Source: Ignavibacteria bacterium
GTDB taxonomy: Bacteria > Bacteroidota > Ignavibacteria > Tepidaquicellales > Tepidaquicellaceae
Direction: 5' to 3'
Assembly (NCBI GenBank): GCA_041649015.1
Contig: JBAZNU010000001.1
Span: 248,001-312,000, forward strand
DNA length: 64,000 nucleotides
Every line of letters begins with the position of its first letter. Positions within the stretch are counted from its first letter, which is position 1. Shown here piece after piece: positions 36,639 through 43,365 of this stretch. The position numbers were made by a program, and so were the translations under genes. The notes below the pieces were generated by a model. The model did not search any database. It saw nothing but the letters and a program-made list of their open reading frames with translations, and was not told the DNA's origin.

Positions 36639-38153
36639 TTAATACATTTTATTTGAAAGTTCAGTTGTACTTTCAATCATCAACTCCTCTAATATCACTG
36701 CCATTCCCCATGTATCTCTTTTACAATATTCCAAAAGATTTTTTCTTATTTTACTTTTCTCTTCCTCATCGCTTAAGGAAGACATCCTTAAATATTCCAT
36801 CCCTGCAGCACTGCCTTCCTGTATCTCTAAATTCTCGTATGTGTAATCCGGATTAATCGCGGGCAGGACTTTCTTAATAGAATAACCGCCTTTCATCTCA
36901 GGTTTGTAATATGATTTATTCCGAAACGGAACCATTAGGTCGGCAATCCTCGGAAGCATTTTATTCACTCCTTCCTCATACTCCGGAAAATCTCTTGCAA
37001 TCTCTTTTAATCTCTGTATCTCAAAACTTGCATTATAAACTAATATCGTCCCTTTATTACCCGCATCCCTTAAAAGATTTTCAATGAACTCTCTCCTTGG
37101 GTCGCTCTTACCGTCCCCCAAAAACTCATAATGTACTGCATCTCCTTCCCTGCTGTCTTTGCGAAACATCGAATACTGAAAACCAATCTGCTGATACGGT
37201 CTTGAATTATCAAACATGGGCACTGCATACTGAATCGTCTCAAAATCCATGAAGTACATAGGGTAGGAAAGTCCATCAAGAAAACTTTTTATTTCATTCC
37301 TGTCAATATAATTCTTGTTCTGAAGAAAACACTCCCTCTCAATCGCCTGTGCTGTTGTCAAGGGAAAGTCATTGGGAATATCTTTTATTTCGGTGATGCC
37401 GTTTCTGTAAAGTTCAAACGCTTTCTTACTTATCCTGCTTAAATCAAAAAGAGAATACTCGGGTATATGTTTCCAGCAGTGTCCTTTAAATTCACACTCA
37501 AACGGATAATCGCATTGTTCTCCAATATCAATCTCAGGTATATTTTTTCCGGCGAGCACTTCCTTGAACCTTGTAATATTAGTATCCACGAAATCCTGAA
37601 TCGGTACCACCTGCTCCTTTACAGACTCAATAGTAAATAACTGCTGAACATCTATCTCTCCTTGCCTGACATACTGATTGTTAATATAAACAATAGAAAT
37701 ATCATCAATATCAATCCCGCATTTACTTATAACAAAATACTGTATCGCAGTATCGTTAATCTGATATTCCTCAATCTTAGTAGAACTCTTTACTTCATAA
37801 ACTTTCCATTTGTTCTCATTCTTTGTCATTATATCCGCTATCACAAGCACACCTTCAAACTGAAATGCAGCTTCGTATATCACATCCTTTCCTTCCCTGA
37901 TAGCACTTGCTGTAAGCTCAACTGATTTCTGCCCGCTATTTGTTACCCCAAACCCGCAGTCAACACCGCCTGTAAAAAGCTGCTGAGCCAATTCACCAAC
38001 TTCATGCCCCGTTCTAAACACCTGCTCCCTGCTTGCCGGTATCTCATCCTTTAGTTCGGGATTATACTTATTTAGATAAAGTGACTTCTCGCACTGAAGC
38101 CCCTTTGTAAACGTTGATTTCGATAACACGTGAAATGGGAGTTCCTTGTTCAT
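36639..38153 (-). CDS. DUF2779 protein (Cas4/RecB-like nuclease fused to a DEDD-like domain)
   Basis: A 504-residue member of DUF2779. It begins LSKSTFTKGLQCEKSLYL (Cas4-like first Cys and helix), has VYEVKSST (E-x-K nuclease motif) and a Cys cluster CDYPFECEFKGHCW, likely 4Fe-4S ligands with the first Cys. The C-terminal half has MYFMDFETIQYA and ILVYNASFEIQRL, typical of DEDD exonuclease-like folds. It is probably a DNA-processing nuclease on a mobile element. It is separated from other genes, with no cas genes nearby. Confidence 0.82.
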   Translation of the reverse strand: MNKELPFHVLSKSTFTKGLQCEKSLYLNKYNPELKDEIPASREQVFRTGHEVGELAQQLFTGGVDCGFGVTNSGQKSVELTASAIREGKDVIYEAAFQFEGVLVIADIMTKNENKWKVYEVKSSTKIEEYQINDTAIQYFVISKCGIDIDDISIVYINNQYVRQGEIDVQQLFTIESVKEQVVPIQDFVDTNITRFKEVLAGKNIPEIDIGEQCDYPFECEFKGHCWKHIPEYSLFDLSRISKKAFELYRNGITEIKDIPNDFPLTTAQAIERECFLQNKNYIDRNEIKSFLDGLSYPMYFMDFETIQYAVPMFDNSRPYQQIGFQYSMFRKDSREGDAVHYEFLGDGKSDPRREFIENLLRDAGNKGTILVYNASFEIQRLKEIARDFPEYEEGVNKMLPRIADLMVPFRNKSYYKPEMKGGYSIKKVLPAINPDYTYENLEIQEGSAAGMEYLRMSSLSDEEEKSKIRKNLLEYCKRDTWGMAVILEELMIESTTELSNKMY

Positions 38154-38308
38154 AATTGATATTTTTTACTATTAATTTAACTAATTAGTTTAATAAAAAA
38201 TAATTATATTCTATTACTACTAATAAAATTATTAAATTAATATGTTTACATTATTTATAATGTTAGATTTAATAATGTGGAAGTTTAAAGTAAATATTTT
38301 TAATTGAC

Positions 38309-38875
38309 ATGAAAGATTACATAAAATACTATGATTTAGAAAAATATTTGTTCGATGAAGTTTATAAGAATTATCATAAAAGCAAAAAATTAAATACATT
38401 TGAATTTTTTGCTATTGTAATATGGAAAGCAAACCGGGCGAAATCAAAGACAGCAAAACGTCTTCTGAAATTACACCAAGAACGAAATCATAACACAGAT
38501 TTAGGTAAATGTGTTGAAGAAATAACAAGCAAAGTATATTCCGCAAAAACACATAAAGAAAGAATGAGAATACTATATGAAGAGTATGAATTTAAACTTC
38601 CTATGGCTTCAGCTATTTTGACTGTGCTTTATCCAAAAGACTTTACGGTTTACGATGTAAGGGTATGTGAAATACTTAAAAACGATAAGAATATAAATAA
38701 CCTTTCAAATTTTGATAATGTATGGAAAGGATACCAAGAGTTTGTTGAAGATGTAAAGAGCTCTACAAAGGAAAAACTATCTTTAAGAGATAAAGATAAA
38801 GCATTATGGGGTAAGTCATTTTATAATCAATTAATACAGGATATAAAGGAAAATTTTCCCAAACGAACTAATTAA
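38309..38875 (+). CDS. OGG-fold/HhH DNA-glycosylase-like protein
   Basis: A 188-residue helical protein. The segment LPMASAILTVLYPKDFTVYDVRV resembles the helix-hairpin-helix and following catalytic-Asp strand of 8-oxoguanine glycosylase-like proteins (conserved D in YDVR). The N-terminal half is Lys-rich. The classical catalytic Lys is not assigned. Related proteins recur in mobile DNA. A base-excision or modification-sensing role is only inferred. Confidence 0.5.
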   Translation: MKDYIKYYDLEKYLFDEVYKNYHKSKKLNTFEFFAIVIWKANRAKSKTAKRLLKLHQERNHNTDLGKCVEEITSKVYSAKTHKERMRILYEEYEFKLPMASAILTVLYPKDFTVYDVRVCEILKNDKNINNLSNFDNVWKGYQEFVEDVKSSTKEKLSLRDKDKALWGKSFYNQLIQDIKENFPKRTN

Positions 38876-39224
38876 ATAAAATTTCTCTAATATAAATTTA
38901 TATATTTCTCGACCTAACTCTTTTACTTAATTATACAAAGCTAAGAATAATTGTAATTATAACTACTATCGATACTATCATAAAATAGAATTTATTGTCC
39001 GCCATAAAATTATTGTTGTTTATATAATTTCGGGATTGAATATATTTACTTTCATCTTGTCTCTGGAAATTGCATGTTATTAATACCCTTTCTCATAGAC
39101 TCAATCTTATATATCATAATATATTACAATCCTCCTGTTTTTTGGAAAAATATCTTCTGCGGGACAAACTTTTTCTGGTATAATATACATACAAAACTAA
39201 TTATCCAGAAAGGAGCTATTAAGA
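38876..39224. other. Upstream region of the ubiquitin-like operon
   Basis: 349 bp without a gene. A TATAAT at 39179-39184, about 40 bp before the first gene, is the only promoter-like element I see; no good -35 stands out. The rest is AT-rich with no clear repeats. Confidence 0.4.
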
Positions 39225-39428
39225 ATGTATTCACCAAAAATCAACCCCGAATTGATCTCTCCGCTTTACCACGCGGCAAAAAGCAGGGGAATACCAATGA
39301 CAAAGCTGGTAAACCAGATTATTTACGAGCACCTTGAGTCTCTCCCGGTGCCAGAGCCGGAGCCTCAGGAGAAAGTCATCCCGATGGGGTTTAACCCTAA
39401 TGATGCAGTTGCAAAGGAGGCGGTATAG
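39225..39428 (+). CDS. Small RHH-like protein, first gene of the Ubl operon
   Basis: Sixty-seven residues. The N-terminal half (INPELISPLYHAAKSRGIPM, then TKLVNQIIYEHLE) has the strand-helix-turn-helix rhythm of ribbon-helix-helix DNA-binding proteins; the tail is Pro/Glu-rich. A good AAAGGAG site lies 8 nt upstream. It could be the operon's repressor. It is followed after 4 nt by the next gene. Confidence 0.6.
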   Translation: MYSPKINPELISPLYHAAKSRGIPMTKLVNQIIYEHLESLPVPEPEPQEKVIPMGFNPNDAVAKEAV

Positions 39429-39432
39429 TCAA

Positions 39433-39732
39433 ATGAATAAATACACCGTACGTATTCCTTATTCGTATTCGAGATACGGCACACTAACAGCTACTGTTTA
39501 TGCCGAAGATGAGGACGAATGTTCTGACCTTCTATACGAATGCGAAAACAGGTACAGCGAAGATTACGACGACGGGGATAATGACGGAGATACTACTTAT
39601 GAGTATTCTGATGCGGAAATCGAGCTTGACGAAGAAGACGTTGTATCTCCCAATGAAATAAACAGTGTTTCAAAAATAGATTATGATTTAGCATTACCCT
39701 GCAGATTTATAGAAGATTTAGTTCTGATATAA
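39433..39732 (+). CDS. Acidic hypothetical protein of the Ubl operon
   Basis: Ninety-nine residues with a central Asp/Glu/Tyr-rich run (about residues 34-70). ATG 39433 is chosen because AAAGGAGG at 39413-39420 precedes it and the preceding gene ends at 39428; a longer reading in this frame overlaps that gene. No family recognised. Its position next to the Ubl suggests a substrate, adaptor or regulator, which is inference. Confidence 0.6.
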   Translation: MNKYTVRIPYSYSRYGTLTATVYAEDEDECSDLLYECENRYSEDYDDGDNDGDTTYEYSDAEIELDEEDVVSPNEINSVSKIDYDLALPCRFIEDLVLI

Positions 39733-39802
39733 ATCAGCAAAGCAGTTTATTAAAACCAAAACAACCTAAAAACCAATTAAACGTAAAAGAAAGGAATCCA
39801 TC

Positions 39803-40048
39803 ATGGCATGGGAATCAAACGGCAGTACAGAACAAAAAACGTCTGTATATTGCAACGGTAAATCGTACGACATCACAGGTCTCTATGGTCTTGGACTTGT
39901 GGAGAAATTGAAATCAGTAGCCAGAGAAAACGGCATCAGTAAGTTTGATATTTTCGACAGCACAAACAGAACATTGTCACCCGGAGAAATCGAATCAGGC
40001 TCTTTCAATGGTGATTTGAACCTGGTAAGATTCAATGTAGCGGCATAA
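39803..40048 (+). CDS. Ubiquitin-like modifier (Ubl)
   Basis: Eighty-one residues with a ubiquitin-like pattern: a first strand pair (KTSVYCNGKSYDITGL), a helix (LGLVEKLKSVARENG), then strands around FDIFD and LVRFNVAA. The operon downstream supplies E2, E1 and JAMM genes, which is the strongest evidence. The C-terminus is Val-Ala-Ala, not Gly-Gly, with no extension to trim, so attachment chemistry or maturation would be unusual. An AAAGGAA-type site precedes ATG 39803. Confidence 0.72.
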   Translation: MAWESNGSTEQKTSVYCNGKSYDITGLYGLGLVEKLKSVARENGISKFDIFDSTNRTLSPGEIESGSFNGDLNLVRFNVAA

Positions 40049-40114
40049 ACCCACCTAATCTATTTTAAAGAACACATTTACTTTACCCTTTAAGTAAATA
40101 CAAGCAATACAAAC

Positions 40115-40157
40115 GGGGATGCCGTTAATTGTATAAAAGCATAAGCACGGCATTCCC
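40115..40157 (+). terminator. Hairpin between the Ubl and E2 genes (attenuator or terminator)
   Basis: An 11-bp stem GGGGATGCCGT/ACGGCATTCCC (one G-T pair) with a 21-nt loop, followed by TTTCCCGTCTTATT, in the 140-bp gap between Ubl and E2. A similar GC-rich hairpin closes the operon. It would lower transcription of the enzymes relative to the modifier. Confidence 0.6.
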
Positions 40158-40188
40158 TTTCCCGTCTTATTAAATTAATATTAATCAT

Positions 40189-40992
40189 ATGAACGATTCA
40201 AAACCAAAACCCTTAAATCAGGACTTCTTCAGACGTATCGGACAAAATGAAGGTGAAACAAATTTAGATTTAGTACCTGCTGCCGATTACATGAAGAACT
40301 ATCTGACAAAGGAAATTAAATTCAAAGACCTGAACGAGAAGCTAATGAAATCACGGCAGGAGAAGGTAGTAATAAAGGAAATCCTGCTGGAATCTGAAGT
40401 TGAACTGATCAGTTCTTTGAAACAATTGAAAACAGTCTTTAAGGATGAGCTTAAGCAGGCGATTGACAAACTAAACGACATGTACACAAACGAGTTAATG
40501 AAACTTCAGCAGTTGTACAGAAGCGAAGTTATAGGAGATAAACTGCTTGAGATAGTAAAGACTGTAGCAAGTTCAGGCTGGTATTTGCTGATGAAAGACT
40601 CATCTGTGAATTTGTGTAAGTTTTACGACCCTCCGTTTGAAGTACAAACAGGTATTTCATCGGATAAAGGACACATAAAGGAATACGTATCTCCCGTATG
40701 TTATCTGAAAGCTATATTCGTTAATATTCTTCATACGAAAATCACTACGGGAACAATCCGCTTAAGTACAGAAAATCAGCATCCTAATGCAGATAAGAAT
40801 AATTTCGGTACAGCCTGTAACGGAACATTTGAAGACAAAGAGATTCCTTTGGACGATCCTGAGCAGCTGCGTGTCCTTTTGGATGAAATTTCGTCAACAT
40901 ATGAAAGAATTCATCTGGACTCATGTTATTACACACCTTTAGAACAATCAAAAACAAGAAAGGACAACACATGGAAAGTGAAGACAGCATAA
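40189..40992 (+). CDS. E2-like ubiquitin-conjugating enzyme with coiled-coil N-terminus
   Basis: A 267-residue protein. Residues 40-125 are a long charged helix (coiled coil). Residues 128-250 match a UBC fold: GWYLLMKDSS, then the signature HPN at 198-200 followed ten residues later by the candidate catalytic C210 (FGTACNG). HPN plus Cys is the hallmark of E2 enzymes. It should take the activated Ubl from the E1 and pass it to a target. No E3 is evident; the coiled coil may select substrates. There is no ribosome site at ATG 40189. The E1 gene starts inside its 3' end. Confidence 0.8.
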   Translation: MNDSKPKPLNQDFFRRIGQNEGETNLDLVPAADYMKNYLTKEIKFKDLNEKLMKSRQEKVVIKEILLESEVELISSLKQLKTVFKDELKQAIDKLNDMYTNELMKLQQLYRSEVIGDKLLEIVKTVASSGWYLLMKDSSVNLCKFYDPPFEVQTGISSDKGHIKEYVSPVCYLKAIFVNILHTKITTGTIRLSTENQHPNADKNNFGTACNGTFEDKEIPLDDPEQLRVLLDEISSTYERIHLDSCYYTPLEQSKTRKDNTWKVKTA

Positions 40993-41642
40993 CATCATTC
41001 GCAGAAGAAATAAACAAAAGACAGAAATCACTTATAGGAGATTACTCATGCCAGACGGCAATTGTGGTCGGATTGGGAGGAATAGGTTCTTGGCTGGCGA
41101 TTGATTTAGCTTTAATAGGAATTGGTACGCTTATACTCTTTGATGATGATGTAATTGAAGCTTCTAATCTAAACCGTACATTATTCAAACTTTCACAAAT
41201 CGGTGAGTTGAAAACGAAGGCGGTTAAGGACTTAATTATGGAAAGACGTAAGGATATACTCGTTGTCTTATGCAACGAACGATTTACAACTGACCATCTC
41301 AACAAATACAGAGATTCAGATTACTTGTTCGATTGCAGCGATACCTCTAAACTAAAAGATTCAATCGGAGAATGCAGAAGTGAGTTCGTAATTCCTAAGT
41401 ATATGAAACTCGGCTACGATGGCTATGAGGGCACTCTGAGCATGAATGATTTCAACACAGGGCTATGGGGCGAAGACAGTTCTTACACGATAACGCCAAG
41501 CTTTTTCGGGACACCACAGATACTCAGTGCCTTCGCTGTAATAGAAATGGTGATGAAGCATAAGGCAGTATCTAAAACTGTGAATATGAACGTAAAGAGA
41601 TTTATCAATTTACTTGAAACAACCGGAGCGATGAAAAATTAA
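40971..41642 (+). CDS. E1-like (ThiF/UBA) activating enzyme
   Basis: A 223-residue Rossmann-fold ThiF-family protein. Motifs are VVGLGGIGSW (residues 32-41), LFDDDVIEASNLNRTLF (ATP-binding D and N-x-N-R, 56-72) and LFDCSD (D121 for Mg/adenylate). It should adenylate the Ubl C-terminus. The crossover loop (about 158-176, DFNTGLWGEDSSYTITP) is short and has Ser/Thr but no Cys, and the zinc C-x2-C pairs of MoeB are absent. ATG 40971, with AAGGAC 7 nt upstream, is preferred over 40923; it overlaps the E2 gene by 22 nt. Confidence 0.88.
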   Translation: MESEDSITSFAEEINKRQKSLIGDYSCQTAIVVGLGGIGSWLAIDLALIGIGTLILFDDDVIEASNLNRTLFKLSQIGELKTKAVKDLIMERRKDILVVLCNERFTTDHLNKYRDSDYLFDCSDTSKLKDSIGECRSEFVIPKYMKLGYDGYEGTLSMNDFNTGLWGEDSSYTITPSFFGTPQILSAFAVIEMVMKHKAVSKTVNMNVKRFINLLETTGAMKN

Positions 41643-41669
41643 CAAACTTTTAAATTAATTTAAAACTAA

Positions 41670-42521
41670 ATGGAAAATAAGAAAGAGATCAAACCGGAAG
41701 ATACAGCACTGCTCAAACCATCGTCTGACAAACACAGCAAGAAATCTATGAAATCAAACAAGCTTGTTTCATTTACTGAGCAAAAGAAAGAAGCTTGGGA
41801 CTCAGGTATTAAAGTCCTTACATCAGTTGATATCATTATTCCTGTTAAACTATTACACGTTTGTAATTACATAGCAGATAAGGTAAGAGGCGATGAGTTC
41901 TCAATACTCACAAACATACTCGAAAAGGATAACGATACTATTACTTTATCTGAGGAGTATTATATTCCCAAACAAAAGGTAAGCACATCTTCAATAGATT
42001 ATCTGCCTGACCCTGAAGCAGCATTGTTTAACACTGTAATACACAGACATCCCAATGGAATGAATGGTTTCTCATCAACAGACAGAAATTATATCAACCA
42101 GAACTTTGAGCTATCAATACTTTACACTAAGTCAGATGCTTTTGTAAACGGAATCTTTAATCTCAAGCATAACGACTATCTGATACAGATACCTGTAGAG
42201 ATATTTCTGGACTACGGTATAGAGGACATCGACATAAAGAACATCGAAAAGGAAACTGATTTCGGGATTACTTTCAACCGTGACCGTAAGAAGAGCAAAA
42301 TCGACGAATGGCGGGTCAATGCAAAGCCGGAATTATCTTCTGGTAATAGAAATAGCGAAGAGAGTCTGTTTCCGGAAGAGAAGCTCGATTACAATATGAT
42401 GCGTGAGTTACTCTTGGAAGAAGTAAACGGAGAGTTACAGAATCTTGATTACCGTGTTACGAGCATCGAAGACAGCATGTTCCATGGCGGATTTTCTATG
42501 CTGGGTGAAGCGCCGTTTTAA
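41670..42521 (+). CDS. JAMM/JAB metallopeptidase (deubiquitinase-like)
   Basis: A 283-residue protein with a textbook JAMM zinc site: H125-R-H127-P-N-G-M-N-G-F-S135-S-T-D138, i.e. HxH-x7-S-x2-D, and a plausible upstream catalytic E76 (GDEFSIL). It is expected to cleave the Ubl from targets or process it. The N-terminal 35 residues are Lys/Ser-rich and disordered; residues 190-283 form an acidic helical tail. It starts 27 nt after the E1 stop. An eliminase role outside ubiquitin-like chemistry is unlikely in this context. Confidence 0.88.
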   Translation: MENKKEIKPEDTALLKPSSDKHSKKSMKSNKLVSFTEQKKEAWDSGIKVLTSVDIIIPVKLLHVCNYIADKVRGDEFSILTNILEKDNDTITLSEEYYIPKQKVSTSSIDYLPDPEAALFNTVIHRHPNGMNGFSSTDRNYINQNFELSILYTKSDAFVNGIFNLKHNDYLIQIPVEIFLDYGIEDIDIKNIEKETDFGITFNRDRKKSKIDEWRVNAKPELSSGNRNSEESLFPEEKLDYNMMRELLLEEVNGELQNLDYRVTSIEDSMFHGGFSMLGEAPF

Positions 42522-42553
42522 TAAACACAAAGACCGGAAAGGACAAAGCTATT

Positions 42554-42751
42554 ATGAAGAAACCAATAATCTCAAAAGAAGTGGCACTGCTGATGTTTAA
42601 CCTTGGAATTGAACTGCTAAAATCAGTGAAAGACATTTACGAAACTAAAACTGAAGAAAGGATTTTAACAGATGATGATACCACCACGAATACCGTTAGA
42701 GATAGCAAGAAGGATAATAATCTTTCTGATAGAGTTACTGATACTCGATAA
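42554..42751 (+). CDS. Small operon-terminal protein
   Basis: Sixty-five residues: a helix (KEVALLMFNLGIELLKSVKDIYETK) then an Asp/Thr-rich polar tail. A GGAAAGGA site precedes it. It lies between the JAMM gene and the operon terminator. Unknown function. Confidence 0.5.
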   Translation: MKKPIISKEVALLMFNLGIELLKSVKDIYETKTEERILTDDDTTTNTVRDSKKDNNLSDRVTDTR

Positions 42752-42774
42752 AATTAAAAAGCGAAAGTAACACC

Positions 42775-42807
42775 AAAGGCGGCATTCATCCACAAAATGC
42801 CGTCTTT
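42775..42807 (+). terminator. Terminator of the Ubl operon
   Basis: A 12-bp stem AAAGGCGGCATT/AATGCCGTCTTT (one G-T pair) with a 9-nt loop, then CTTATTTTGT. It lies 24 bp after the last small gene. Confidence 0.82.
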
Positions 42808-42942
42808 CTTATTTTGTGCAAAAAATTTACACGGAATAAAAATCCCAACGAGTCCCCGGCTCCCCTTGGTACTATTATAAAAAGGAGTATTTAAAACACT
42901 CCATTTTCACTAACTACTTTATAAATTTAACACTTAATAAAT

Positions 42943-43263
42943 ATGAAACTATTCACAAAGGGAATTGAAGCTATAGCACAGGCTCAGAACCCATTAGGTG
43001 CTGATATGAAAAAACAGGTTATCGTTGCTAAATTCTTTAACCCAACAGGTGCAGGTACATGGTATCTGATGAACCAAGACCCAAACGATCCTGACTATCT
43101 CTGGGGAGTCGTTGAACTGTTTGAAGTAGAAGTTGGAAGTTTTTCTAAATCAGAGTTAGAGAATCACGTTGGGAATTATGGTTTGGGTATTGAGCGGGAT
43201 TTATACTTTGAGGAGGTGAATGCGAAGGTGTTGTTTGAGAAGATGAAACAGATTGTAAAATAA
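42943..43263 (+). CDS. DUF2958 family protein
   Basis: A 106-residue protein with the DUF2958 pattern: KLFTKGIEAIAQAQ at the start, VVAKFFNP-like FNPTGAGTWYLMNQDPND, and LGIERDLYFEE near the end. The family is typical of plasmids and integrative elements and has no known activity. It follows the Ubl operon after its terminator, so it is transcribed separately or by read-through. Confidence 0.8.
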   Translation: MKLFTKGIEAIAQAQNPLGADMKKQVIVAKFFNPTGAGTWYLMNQDPNDPDYLWGVVELFEVEVGSFSKSELENHVGNYGLGIERDLYFEEVNAKVLFEKMKQIVK

Positions 43264-43365
43264 AATATGTAATATCTGACAATATATTAACATGGAATTA
43301 GATATTGCCACCTATTTCTTGCACAATAGCATTTCAAATAAATAACAGTACTATGTTGTTACATT

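Noticed and set aside
39334..39432. N-terminal extension of the acidic Ubl-operon protein
   Set aside because: It overlaps the RHH-like gene almost entirely; AAAGGAGG before ATG 39433 decides the start.
39803..42521. Calling the operon BilABCD
   Set aside because: Gene classes match but Bil modifiers usually have two Ubl domains, and the Ala-Ala end and coiled-coil E2 do not fit; kept as a relative, not a name.
39225..43263. Calling the operon a PRTRC cassette
   Set aside because: PRTRC cassettes carry a ParB-related gene and several lettered partners; no ParB is here and the Ubl does not look like PRTRC protein C to me. DUF2958 alone is not enough.
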